Below are positions 36,498 through 46,413 of a DNA stretch of 64,000 nucleotides, one piece after another. The notes under the pieces are model-generated. The model did no database searches and had not been told where the DNA came from. It was given only the letters and a program-made list of their open reading frames with translations. Position 1 is the first letter of the stretch. Every line of letters starts with the position of its first letter. The stretch is from Sneathiella sp. HT1-7 (GTDB taxonomy: Bacteria; Pseudomonadota; Alphaproteobacteria; Sneathiellales; Sneathiellaceae), in assembly GCF_020731145.1 (NCBI RefSeq), contig NZ_JAJFZN010000003.1, positions 372,001 through 436,000 on the forward strand, in the 5' to 3' direction. The position numbers and the translations under genes are program-made.

Positions 36498-36904
36498 GCG
36501 TTGAAAGCTTTTAGCGCGGTCATGGCGATATGCGGGTTTTCGACAATCGCCGGGTCGGTAAAACGGCCGTCTTTGATGCTTTGGAATCCCGGAATGTTTT
36601 CCATGTCCTCAGCATTGACAGTGCGAAACCCCATCGACCAGCCCGGAAAGTTGCGCTTTTCTGTTTTGCCCTTGCGCAGCAGGATAAGCCCATCATGGCG
36701 GTGATCCTTGCCAATCCGCTCATAGGCATTCTTAATGTTCTCCGCCCGGCCTTCCAACACCTGCATGAAGCTGCCGTCCTTATAAAGTAGCATGCCGGTG
36801 ATATTGTCAGCGGTGTTGCGGGAGCGGCTCGTCTCTAGGATCGCCATTAGCTCCGCCTCATTCATGAGGTGGCTGGCTGTACTTACATAAACGAGATAGT
36901 GCAC
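36494..36904 (-). CDS. Short BLUF-domain blue-light photoreceptor
   Basis: This is a single BLUF domain with a short C-terminal helical tail, 136 residues from a GTG at 36904 that has AGGAG seven bases upstream. A longer upstream reading is not conserved. Flavin-site residues are in place: the Tyr in LVYVSTAS, the Asn in RNTADNITGMLLY, the Gln in SFMQVLEG and the Trp in FPGWSMGF. BLUF proteins bind FAD and change hydrogen bonding on blue light. No output domain is fused, so it must act through a partner. It follows the aminotransferase gene by 37 bp on the same strand. Confidence 0.88.
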   Translation of the reverse strand: MHYLVYVSTASHLMNEAELMAILETSRSRNTADNITGMLLYKDGSFMQVLEGRAENIKNAYERIGKDHRHDGLILLRKGKTEKRNFPGWSMGFRTVNAEDMENIPGFQSIKDGRFTDPAIVENPHIAMTALKAFNA

Positions 36905-36941
36905 CTTCACGCTCCTCTCGTGGTGGCGGGATGGAAATAGT

Positions 36942-38345
36942 TTAGATTTCCTGCCAGTTTTCCCTGAACGCCATCGCGGCGATGTCGTCAAGGCCCTTGG
37001 TAAAGCGGTCGAACATTTCGTCGATTTCGCTTTCCGTGATGATCAACGGCGGGCAAAGGGCGAGATTGTCGCCTGCAACCGCCCGGCTGATAACGCCAGC
37101 GTCCTGCATGGCCTGCGCCGTTTTCGCACCTGCCTTGAATTTCGGGTCAAAGGAACGCTTGGTCTTTTTATCGGCCACCAGCTCAATCGCGCCGATCAGC
37201 CCCATGGAGCGAACTTCCCCGACTAGCGGATGATCCGTAAGGGCGTTGAACCGTTCGTTAAAGCGTTTTGAGACATGGCGCACATGGCCGAGGATATTGC
37301 GCTCCTCCATCAGTTCCATCGTCCGCATACCCACGGCGGCTGGCACCGGATGTCCGGAATAGGTGAAGCCATGGGCGAAAGCACCGTGTTTCTCACTCTG
37401 TTTGACCATCCCGTCGAATATATCCTGCGACACCATCACTGCCGAGATCGGCAAATAGGCGCTGGAGAGGGCCTTTGCGCAGGAGAGAATATCCGGCTGG
37501 ATATCGAAGGTCTGCGAGCCCCACATCTGGCCTGTCCGTCCGAAACCACAGATCACTTCATCGGCGATCATCAGCACATCATATTTTTTCAGGACCGCCT
37601 GGATCTTCTCGAAATAGGTGGCCGGCGGAATAATTACGCCACCGGCGCCCATGATCGGCTCGGCGATAAAGGCGGCGACCGTGTCCGGCCCTTCCTTCAG
37701 GATCAGCTGTTCGAGGTCATCGGCGCAGCGTGCCGCGAATTCCTCCTCAGTCTCGCCATCCTTGCCATAGCGGTAGTAATGCGGGCAGGAGGTATGCAGG
37801 ATATTCTGGATCGGCAGGTCGAAGTCGTTATGCAGCGGCGGCAGGCCGGTCAGGCTCGCGGCTGCGACCGTGACGCCATGATAGGCCTTCTGGCGGGAAA
37901 TGATCTTCTTTTTCTTCGGACGACCAAGGCTGTTATTGTAATACCAGACAAGTTTGATGACCGTATCGTTAGCCTCTGATCCAGAGTTGGCAAAGAACAC
38001 CTTCGAGAAGGGCGCGGGCGCAATTTCTAGGAGTTTCTCCGCTAGGCGTATTCCTGGCTCTGTCGATTTGCTGGCAAAGGAATGATAGAAGGGCAGCTTG
38101 CGCATCTGGTCGATGGCGGCCTCGATCAGCTCCTCTTCACCAAAACCGAAGGAGGCGCACCACAGACCGGCCAGTCCCTCAATATATTCCTTGCCGTCTT
38201 CATCAAAGACATGAACGCCCTTACCGGTTTCAATAATCAGCGGACCTTCGGTCAGATGGGTCGAGAGGTTGGTGTAGGAATGGATCAGGCTTTTCGCATC
38301 GCGTGCGGCAAGGGAATTCCCCTGAAGAAGGCTTGGGCTGCTCAT
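36942..38345 (-). CDS. Class III (omega) aminotransferase
   Basis: This 467-residue fold-type I PLP enzyme is of the class III family that handles omega-amino acids, diamines or beta-alanine. The PLP-binding segment is MIADEVICGFGRTGQMWG and the Schiff-base lysine is in LSCAKALSSAYLPISAVM. FANSGSEANDTVIKL positions the cofactor phosphate. AGGA lies upstream of the ATG. A succinate-semialdehyde-type dehydrogenase encoded 2 kb away could take the product of a GABA- or putrescine-type reaction (inference). Confidence 0.92.
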   Translation of the reverse strand: MSSPSLLQGNSLAARDAKSLIHSYTNLSTHLTEGPLIIETGKGVHVFDEDGKEYIEGLAGLWCASFGFGEEELIEAAIDQMRKLPFYHSFASKSTEPGIRLAEKLLEIAPAPFSKVFFANSGSEANDTVIKLVWYYNNSLGRPKKKKIISRQKAYHGVTVAAASLTGLPPLHNDFDLPIQNILHTSCPHYYRYGKDGETEEEFAARCADDLEQLILKEGPDTVAAFIAEPIMGAGGVIIPPATYFEKIQAVLKKYDVLMIADEVICGFGRTGQMWGSQTFDIQPDILSCAKALSSAYLPISAVMVSQDIFDGMVKQSEKHGAFAHGFTYSGHPVPAAVGMRTMELMEERNILGHVRHVSKRFNERFNALTDHPLVGEVRSMGLIGAIELVADKKTKRSFDPKFKAGAKTAQAMQDAGVISRAVAGDNLALCPPLIITESEIDEMFDRFTKGLDDIAAMAFRENWQEI

Positions 38346-38487
38346 TACAATATCCTCGAAAAAGAATTTGAAACGTTTCTATATTTGTAGAGCGAATATC
38401 CAGCCCCTGTCAAAGCCCGTTTACAACTATCTTGCCTGACTTCCCGCTCCATGGCTTAATAGACGAAATAATCGGGGAAGTGGTCGT

Positions 38488-39411
38488 ATGAGTGAGTATT
38501 TTACCTATTCCGGTGCGGAAGGGCAGGCAATCCATATTTACCGGTGGATGGGTGAGAAAAAACCAAAAGCGATTGTACAGATCGCGCATGGTATGGCGGA
38601 ACATGGGGCTCGTTATGAAAGGCTTGCCCGCGCACTCAATGAATTTGGCTATATCGTCTATGCGAATGACCATCGCGGCCACGGTCAGACGATTGCGGAC
38701 GGAGAGGTGCCGGGCCACATGGGGGATGACGATGGCTGGAACAAAGCAGTTGAGGATATGTATCTGCTCAACCGGGAGGTCGCCTTAGAGCATCCGGGCC
38801 TGCCGATCCTGATGCTTGGTCATTCGATGGGTTCTTTCATGACGCAGCAATATATGGCGCAGCATGGGGAGACGATTGCCGGGGCTGCGCTCTCCGCGAC
38901 CAACGGTCCGCCCGGCGCTATCGGCCGGATAGCCCAACTTGTTATCCGGTTTGAAAAGCTGCGCTTCGGTGCGCGCGGGCACAGCCCCATCATAGCGGGA
39001 ATGACGTTTAAGACATTTAATAAGCAGTTTGCGCCGAACCGGACGGAATTTGACTGGCTCTCGCGGGACGAGGCAGAGGTCGATAAATATGTGACCGATC
39101 CGCTCTGCGGGTATGAGTGCTCGGTCGCAACCTGGCGCGGGCTTCTCGATGCACTCCCAAAAATTGCCGGTGCGTCGGCACTTAAAAAAATGAACAAACA
39201 AATGCCGATTTTTATCTTTAACGGGAGCGAGGACCCTGTCGGTGAGAATACGAAGGGTGTGAAGCGGCTCCTCGCGGCCTATCACCGACATGGTTTTACG
39301 CGAGTTACCCATAAGTTCTATGTCGGCGGTCGTCATGAGATGCTGAACGAGATCAACCGTGATGAGGTGACAACGGACTTCATCGCCTGGGCGAACAGCG
39401 TTATCGGCTGA
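38488..39411 (+). CDS. Alpha/beta hydrolase, monoacylglycerol-lipase/lysophospholipase-like
   Basis: This 307-residue serine hydrolase matches the Hydrolase_4 group. It has the oxyanion strand IVQIAHGMAEHGARYE, then YANDHRGHGQT, the nucleophile Ser in LGHSMGSFM, an Asp in FNGSEDPVG and a His in GGRHEMLNE. There is no signal peptide, so it is cytosolic. GGGGAAG precedes the ATG. It is divergent from the aminotransferase and upstream of a GST-like gene with an 82-bp gap. It is predicted to cleave lipid or ester substrates. Confidence 0.88.
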   Translation: MSEYFTYSGAEGQAIHIYRWMGEKKPKAIVQIAHGMAEHGARYERLARALNEFGYIVYANDHRGHGQTIADGEVPGHMGDDDGWNKAVEDMYLLNREVALEHPGLPILMLGHSMGSFMTQQYMAQHGETIAGAALSATNGPPGAIGRIAQLVIRFEKLRFGARGHSPIIAGMTFKTFNKQFAPNRTEFDWLSRDEAEVDKYVTDPLCGYECSVATWRGLLDALPKIAGASALKKMNKQMPIFIFNGSEDPVGENTKGVKRLLAAYHRHGFTRVTHKFYVGGRHEMLNEINRDEVTTDFIAWANSVIG

Positions 39412-39493
39412 CCTCTTCGCATCGCGTCGGGCTGGACAGCAATAGTTTGTTGCCATAAGGTTTTTCCGCTCTCAATAAACAAGGAAAAACAAC

Positions 39494-40507
39494 ATGAGCG
39501 GACAGCCACAGGATCGTTATACCCTCATCGGCGGCAACGCCTCCCCTTATTCCCTGAAAATGCGCGCCCATATGCATTACCGGCGGCTGCCCTATGACTG
39601 GGTTCTTCGTTCGGAGGAAAATGATCATCTGCTGGAAGGATTGCGTCCGGTTCTTGTGCCGGTACTGAAGTTCCCAGAGGATGGCAGCCTGCATCTCGAC
39701 AGCACGAGGCTTATCTATATGCTGGAGGAACGGCACTCCGACGACCGATCGGTCATTCCGGGCAATCCCGCCCATGCGTTCCTCGCCCACCTGGTTGAGG
39801 ATATGGCCGACGAATGGGTTACCAAGATGATGTTTCATTACCGCTGGGCCTATGAGGCGGATATTCATTATGCCGCGCGTTGGATCGCCGATGACCGCTC
39901 CCCCAACGCCTCGGATGAGGAACGAGAGAAGTTTGCTGAATTTTTCACCGAGCGGCAGATAGGGCGCATGCCGCTTGTCGGCTGTACAGCGGAAAATGCT
40001 CCGATTATTGAGTCAGGCTTCCATCATATTCTCGCGCTGCTTCATGCGGATGTCGGTCAGTATAAGTATCTGTTCGGGACACGCCCCTCTATCGCAGATC
40101 TCGGCCTCTATGGGCAGCTCCGGACACTGTCTATCGATCCGACGCCGATGTCGATCATGCGGGAGGAAGCGCAACGGGCGGAAAGCTGGCTCAGGCAACT
40201 TGATGACGCCTCTGGCATTGAGGGGGACTGGTATGGCGTCGGCGACCTGCCGCCGATGACGAAGGGAATGATCACCTATTGCGCCGAAATTTACTTGCCC
40301 TTCCTTGCCGCGAATGCCACAGCGATTGAACGGGGCGAGGAGACATTTACAGCCGATCTTGATGGCAAGTCCTATTCGCAAGGGGTCTTTAGATATCAGG
40401 TCAAATGTCTGGGCGAGTTGAAAGCGCGCTACAAAGCGCTCCCCGAGGAGGCCAGATCTGTTGTTGATGACCTGATCGGGGAGGCGGGGATTAATATCCT
40501 GAGCTAG
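39494..40507 (+). CDS. Glutathione S-transferase family protein, long form
   Basis: This 337-residue protein has an N-terminal thioredoxin-like GST domain (YTLIGGNASPYSLKMRAHMH, with VPVLKFPEDGSLHLDSTRL around the glutathione-binding cis-Pro and Ser) and an extended all-helical C-terminal domain (SIADLGLYGQL). It is longer than classical GSTs of about 200-230 residues; some large bacterial relatives are lignin-ether or dehalogenation enzymes. AAGGAAAAACAAC precedes the ATG. It converges on the dehydrogenase with 2 bp between stops. Confidence 0.8.
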   Translation: MSGQPQDRYTLIGGNASPYSLKMRAHMHYRRLPYDWVLRSEENDHLLEGLRPVLVPVLKFPEDGSLHLDSTRLIYMLEERHSDDRSVIPGNPAHAFLAHLVEDMADEWVTKMMFHYRWAYEADIHYAARWIADDRSPNASDEEREKFAEFFTERQIGRMPLVGCTAENAPIIESGFHHILALLHADVGQYKYLFGTRPSIADLGLYGQLRTLSIDPTPMSIMREEAQRAESWLRQLDDASGIEGDWYGVGDLPPMTKGMITYCAEIYLPFLAANATAIERGEETFTADLDGKSYSQGVFRYQVKCLGELKARYKALPEEARSVVDDLIGEAGINILS

Positions 40508-40509
40508 CC

Positions 40510-41937
40510 TTAAATTGAAAAGCCGCCGAGTTTGGTTTCCAGATACTCCATGATCCCTTCCTTGGCGCCTTCACGGCCAAGTCCGCTGTCCTTCATCCCA
40601 CCGAAGGGCGCGGCGGCGCTGGTCGGGTTGATATCATTGATGCCGATGATGCCAAAGCGCAGCCCTTCGAACATCCGCATGGCGCGGGAGATATCGCGGG
40701 TATAGACGTAAGCCGCAAGGCCATATTCCGTATCGTTCGCCTTTTCCAGCACTTCCGCCTCACCCTCGAAACGGATGATCGGGGCGACGGGACCGAAGGT
40801 TTCCTCCCGATAGATCAGCATGTCTTCAGTGACATTGGCGAGGACAGTGGGGGCATAGAAATAACCCTTGTCGAGCCCGTTGGATTTAATCGGGACACCC
40901 CCAGTCACAAGTTCCGCGCCTTTGGAAATGGCGTCTTGGACCTGCCGTTCCACCTTGTCGATGGCCGTCTGATTGACGAGGGGGCCGATGGCGACACCGT
41001 CTTCAAATCCGCTGCCCGCCTTCATTTTGGAGACCCGTTCTTCGAAGGTGGCGACGAACTGGTCGTAGGAGCCATTCTGCACGAAGAAGCGGTTTGGGCT
41101 GATGCAGGCCTGTCCGGTGTTGAGGAATTTGACAAGCGATCCGCCTTTCGCCGCATGGGCCGGGTCGACATCCTCGAACACGACAAATGGCGCATGCCCA
41201 CCCAGCTCTGCCGAGACGCGTTTCATATTGGCGCTGGCCTGACCGGTCAACATCTTGCCGACATTGGTGGAACCGGTGAAGGTGAGCTTGCGGACGGACG
41301 GATGGCTGGTGAACACTTCGCCAACCGGTTTCGGATCCGCCGCCGTGACCATATTGACCACCCCCGGCGGGATGCCCGCAGCCTCGAATATCTCGAACAT
41401 CGCAATGGCGCAGAGCGGTGTGGCCTCGGCGGGTTTGAGGACGACTGTGCAACCTGCCGCGAGCGCCGGGCCTACTTTCCGCGTGATCATCGAGATCGGA
41501 TAGTTCCAGGGGGTCACTGCTGCCACCACGCCGACGGGCTGATGCAGCACCATGAAGCGCTGATCCCCGCGCGCGGAAGGGAGGATTTCCCCGTTCACGC
41601 GTTTCGCTTCTTCCGCATACCAGAGCAGGAAGTCTGCGCCATACTGTACTTCATTGCGGGCTGCTTTCAGCGGCTTGCCCTGTTCCTCGGTCATCGTGCG
41701 GGCGAGGTCCTCTTTCCGCTCGATCATGATCTGGTAGGCCTTATAGAGATAGGCGCTCCGCTGATAAGCGGTGGTCTTCGACCAATCGCGGAAGGCAGCA
41801 TCCGCCGCCTCGATCGCGCGGGTGGCCTCCGCCGCGCCGCCATCGGGGACCTGTTTGATCACATCTCCCGTCGCGGGATTGAAAACGTCAAAGCTGTTAC
41901 CGTTGTCAGCGGCGACCCATTTTCCGTCTATATACAT
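40510..41937 (-). CDS. gabD: NAD(P)-dependent succinate-semialdehyde dehydrogenase-like enzyme
   Basis: This 475-residue aldehyde dehydrogenase is most similar in motif content to GabD. AVTPWNYPISMITRKVGPAL, the cofactor segment FTGSTNVGKML, the general-base Glu in VSAELGGHAPF and the catalytic Cys in NTGQACISPNRF are all present. It would oxidise succinate semialdehyde, or a related short semialdehyde, to the acid. GAAAGG lies upstream of the ATG. The class III aminotransferase at 36.9-38.3 kb could supply the substrate, although the genes are not in one operon. Confidence 0.85.
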   Translation of the reverse strand: MYIDGKWVAADNGNSFDVFNPATGDVIKQVPDGGAAEATRAIEAADAAFRDWSKTTAYQRSAYLYKAYQIMIERKEDLARTMTEEQGKPLKAARNEVQYGADFLLWYAEEAKRVNGEILPSARGDQRFMVLHQPVGVVAAVTPWNYPISMITRKVGPALAAGCTVVLKPAEATPLCAIAMFEIFEAAGIPPGVVNMVTAADPKPVGEVFTSHPSVRKLTFTGSTNVGKMLTGQASANMKRVSAELGGHAPFVVFEDVDPAHAAKGGSLVKFLNTGQACISPNRFFVQNGSYDQFVATFEERVSKMKAGSGFEDGVAIGPLVNQTAIDKVERQVQDAISKGAELVTGGVPIKSNGLDKGYFYAPTVLANVTEDMLIYREETFGPVAPIIRFEGEAEVLEKANDTEYGLAAYVYTRDISRAMRMFEGLRFGIIGINDINPTSAAAPFGGMKDSGLGREGAKEGIMEYLETKLGGFSI

Positions 41938-42021
41938 TTTTTGAAACCTTTCGCGTCGGCGGGAAATTCATATTCTTGATTTTTGCGCAGTCTACTTATT
42001 TATCCGCGCCAGTAAAGCGGG

Positions 42022-42933
42022 TCAATCTGCCGCATCTATGGCTTGACCCGCAAGGCGTGTCTGTTCCCGTTCCTTGATCATCCGGGAGGTGAGGCGGGAA
42101 CCATCCTCGCTCCAGCCGGGCGGACCGAAGACATACATAAATCGAGCCTTGAGACTTTTTGCATGAATAAGGTCAGCAAAAATCCCGGCCCATTCATGAA
42201 AGGCAATAATCAGGGGATTAAAGCTGGCGATCTGCTTGACGATGCCATAGCGACAAGGTTCGGCTTTGTCTTCGGGCACGAAGCTGCCGAACAACTTGTC
42301 CCAGATGATAAATATTCCGGCATAGTTGGCATCGAGATAGCGCGGATTAACGGCGTGATGCACGCGGTGATGCGACGGTGTGTTCATCACGGCTTCAAAC
42401 GGCTTCCACATCTTGTCAATCGCCTCGGTATGGATCCAGAACTGATAGACGAGGCTTATTCCTTTCTGGAAGACGATGAGGGCAAGCGGAAACCCGATGA
42501 AAGAGAGGACTAGCCAGAGTATCCAGGTGCCGGCGAGACCGCCCGTCCAGGTCTGTCGCAGAGCGGTTGTCAGGTTGTAGTATTGCGAGGAATGATGGTT
42601 GATATGCGCCGCCCACCAGATGCGATGCTCATGGCTGAGGCGGTGGAACCAGTAGTAGACGAAATCCTCCGCGAACAGGATCAGGACGAAAGCCCACCAG
42701 TGATAGCCGATATCAAACAGGCGATATTGATAAACCCAAATCGATACTGCGCCGACAATCCCGAAATTCACCAGCCCGATGGCAAAGTTGCCAAGCCCCA
42801 TCATAAGCGAGGCGGCGCTGTCGCGCGCCTCGTAGTTGGATTTCTTGGGTGCATAGCGACCGATCACGGCCTCAATCAGGATTAGGAGGACGAAGGCCGG
42901 AATGGCGAATGTGACCGGATCAGGCAGCTGCAT
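42022..42933 (-). CDS. Fatty acid hydroxylase / sterol desaturase family protein
   Basis: This 303-residue integral membrane di-iron enzyme has histidine clusters in FHRLSHEHRIWWAAH, INHHSSQYYN and SHHRVHHAVN, separated by membrane helices. Bacterial members hydroxylate or desaturate lipids, hopanoids or carotenoids; the substrate is not readable here. The gene starts inside the end of the preceding small gene (14-bp overlap), so the two are co-translated. Confidence 0.88.
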   Translation of the reverse strand: MQLPDPVTFAIPAFVLLILIEAVIGRYAPKKSNYEARDSAASLMMGLGNFAIGLVNFGIVGAVSIWVYQYRLFDIGYHWWAFVLILFAEDFVYYWFHRLSHEHRIWWAAHINHHSSQYYNLTTALRQTWTGGLAGTWILWLVLSFIGFPLALIVFQKGISLVYQFWIHTEAIDKMWKPFEAVMNTPSHHRVHHAVNPRYLDANYAGIFIIWDKLFGSFVPEDKAEPCRYGIVKQIASFNPLIIAFHEWAGIFADLIHAKSLKARFMYVFGPPGWSEDGSRLTSRMIKEREQTRLAGQAIDAAD

Positions 42934-43345
42934 CTTTTTCTCCGTTAATCATTGCCTCAATGACCGTGCGTTCTGTCGCGGTGGTGGTGAATATGACTGG
43001 AGGATACGCAAATCCTTGCCGCGGGATATAAAGCGCGTTTTCCTGCCGCCAGTTCGTTTTGCCGATGTCGGCAGACTCAAGTATTTGCAGCACCAGCTTG
43101 TTCCCGAAGCCCCGAATGAGGCCCACGCCCCCAGAGTTGCGCCAGCGAACCAGAGCGAATTTTGCGTCTTTACTGATAACGGAATATTCGATTATCTCGT
43201 CTGGTTGCTGATGGCTGAGAAATTGCGCTACAGTCTCTTCTGTCAGTTCCGCATCCCGCCGGCCCGCCACCAGCCGGATGACGAGGATCACGATCAGTAC
43301 CGCGCCTGCCGCGGCGGGCAAGAGTATCAGCGGATCGATGGCCAT
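42920..43345 (-). CDS. Hypothetical N-terminally membrane-anchored protein
   Basis: This 141-residue protein has one N-terminal membrane helix (residues 6-28) and a small soluble domain ending FTTTATERTVIEAMING. I do not recognise a family. AGGGG lies upstream of the ATG at 43345. It overlaps the fatty-acid-hydroxylase gene by 14 bp and is transcribed first, which suggests an accessory role to that membrane enzyme (inference). Confidence 0.65.
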   Translation of the reverse strand: MAIDPLILLPAAAGAVLIVILVIRLVAGRRDAELTEETVAQFLSHQQPDEIIEYSVISKDAKFALVRWRNSGGVGLIRGFGNKLVLQILESADIGKTNWRQENALYIPRQGFAYPPVIFTTTATERTVIEAMINGEKDAAA

Positions 43346-43423
43346 TCCCGAATGCCCCTTGATTCGTTATTTTCTGCGCTATTGATACAAAAATTATGAA
43401 GCTTTGACAAAATTCACGCATTT

Positions 43424-43447
43424 GGATCAGCTTGAGTGCACTGATCC
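43424..43447. promoter_or_regulatory. Operator-like inverted repeat upstream of the acyl-CoA synthetase
   Basis: GGATCAG (43424-43430) and CTGATCC (43441-43447) are perfect 7-bp inverted arms with a 10-bp spacer. A TTGACA lies just upstream at 43404-43409, but no good -10 box follows at the right distance. The dyad is the right size for a dimeric repressor and is in the divergent intergenic region between the acyl-CoA synthetase and the membrane-lipid gene pair. Confidence 0.45.
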
Positions 43448-43570
43448 CCTACGTAAATCATATGGAGTTGCGGCGAATGGACGCGAATCTTAAAGGGTCT
43501 TTACCTTGAGCGAGTGCGGTTTTATGCTGCGCGCAATAGTCTAACAAACAACAAACATGGGATAAACTTA

Positions 43571-45199
<1,629 letters not shown>

Positions 45200-45218
45200 T
45201 CGGGTATTAACTGCAAGG

Positions 45219-45248
45219 AAAGCCGGGTCCTGCCCGGCTTTTTCTTTT
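45219..45248 (+). terminator. Rho-independent terminator after the acyl-CoA synthetase
   Basis: AAAGCCGGG (45219-45227) and CCCGGCTTT (from 45233) form a 9-bp stem with a 5-base loop, followed by TTTCTTTT. It lies 19 bp after the stop codon. Confidence 0.9.
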
Positions 45249-45345
45249 CTACTCAACGGTTACAAGAAAATTCACACATTCAATGTGTTGATTGTTTGGG
45301 CGAGACGATTTAATATCTCGAAAAAATAGATTTGGGTGTCGTCCA

Positions 45346-46413
45346 ATGTTACTTTCTCGGGTTTTATCTCTTTTTATAGTTTTCACTCTTCCTATCATGG
45401 TATCCGCCTGCGCGCCTACCTTTACCGAAAGCAAGACCGCGAGTGGCGGAAGTGCGGGTACGGTCACCGCGGCGTCTAATGGAGAAACGCCGTCCCTTTC
45501 TGACATTCGGGATATGAATGAAGGGTCCGCGCCGACAATTCAGCCCGCAAAAGAAGTGACGGAGGGCGAAATAGGAGCCGGTAACGAAATTCGTATCAAG
45601 ATGCTGCCAGGATTTGGCAAAGAGACCTGGTTATGTGATGCGGACGGAGGCTGTGCGCCGGTTCATGTCAATGCCGCGACGAATGCCAATGACATATCTG
45701 GTGAAAGCAAGCCCGGGACCAGTGCCAGACCAGCGGACAATATCATCGGAGACGTAGAACTTAGCGATGAAACATTGAAACTTGTCGGCAAGAAGATTGA
45801 CGGCGGGTTGAACGGGAAAAAGATCCTGATCATGACGCCTGATGTGGAACTGAGCCTGCTCACTGCCGGCGGGTTGACAGAGCCGCATGCTCTTTGGACG
45901 TCGGCGGCCAAGGGTTACGTCACCGAATTCATGGCGCAGTACTTCACGGATATGGGCTATGGCGTGGCCATCCACTCCGACGACGCGCAGCTTGTCTCGA
46001 CGGAGATTGCGCAGGACCTGATTGATCTGCATGAAGATGCTGGAAAATCAATCTTTCTGTATCAGTACAACACGCTCTTTCAACTGCCGACAAAAAAGGA
46101 CGGTAGTTTTAACTGGAAGCTGGGCAAAACAGCGCAGGACCTGAAAAAGGCGTATGGGGCAGATCTAGGGGTCTTCGTTTATATGCGCGATTCCTATTCA
46201 AGCGGATCGCGCGTTGCCGCTCAGTTTTTGGCTGCTGCAATTCTGGGGGTTGGAATACCGGGTGGTCAACAGGTCGGGTTTATCTCGCTGGTCGATCTCG
46301 AGACCGGGAATATCCTGTGGTATAACCGTCTGGTCTCGGGCGGCGGCGATCTTCGCACCTTTGAGCCCGCTTTCGATGCGACGGAGAATCTATTGGAAGA
46401 TATTCCTTTATGA
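45346..46413 (+). CDS. Predicted lipoprotein, first gene of a three-gene envelope operon
   Basis: Starting at the ATG at 45346 gives 355 residues. The signal ends at a lipobox, PIMVSAC, with the lipidated cysteine near residue 20. A low-complexity polar linker follows. The mature domain ends ISLVDLETGNILWYNRL, a strand pattern shared with GNA1162/CsgG-like lipoprotein folds (inference). No enzyme motif is seen. It overlaps the M48 protease gene by 4 bp (ATGA) and is probably anchored in the outer membrane. Confidence 0.75.
   Translation: MLLSRVLSLFIVFTLPIMVSACAPTFTESKTASGGSAGTVTAASNGETPSLSDIRDMNEGSAPTIQPAKEVTEGEIGAGNEIRIKMLPGFGKETWLCDADGGCAPVHVNAATNANDISGESKPGTSARPADNIIGDVELSDETLKLVGKKIDGGLNGKKILIMTPDVELSLLTAGGLTEPHALWTSAAKGYVTEFMAQYFTDMGYGVAIHSDDAQLVSTEIAQDLIDLHEDAGKSIFLYQYNTLFQLPTKKDGSFNWKLGKTAQDLKKAYGADLGVFVYMRDSYSSGSRVAAQFLAAAILGVGIPGGQQVGFISLVDLETGNILWYNRLVSGGGDLRTFEPAFDATENLLEDIPL

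Noticed and set aside
38370-38379. Palindrome GAAACGTTTC upstream of the class III aminotransferase, similar to GAAACCTTTC before gabD
   Set aside because: The gabD copy is part of its own ribosome-binding site and the arms are not preserved there; a shared operator is not supported by two weak sites.
40936-41979. Long open frame on the plus strand opposite gabD
   Set aside because: It mirrors a well-conserved aldehyde dehydrogenase; the translated product has no recognisable domain. It is the usual antisense frame of a gene with biased third positions.
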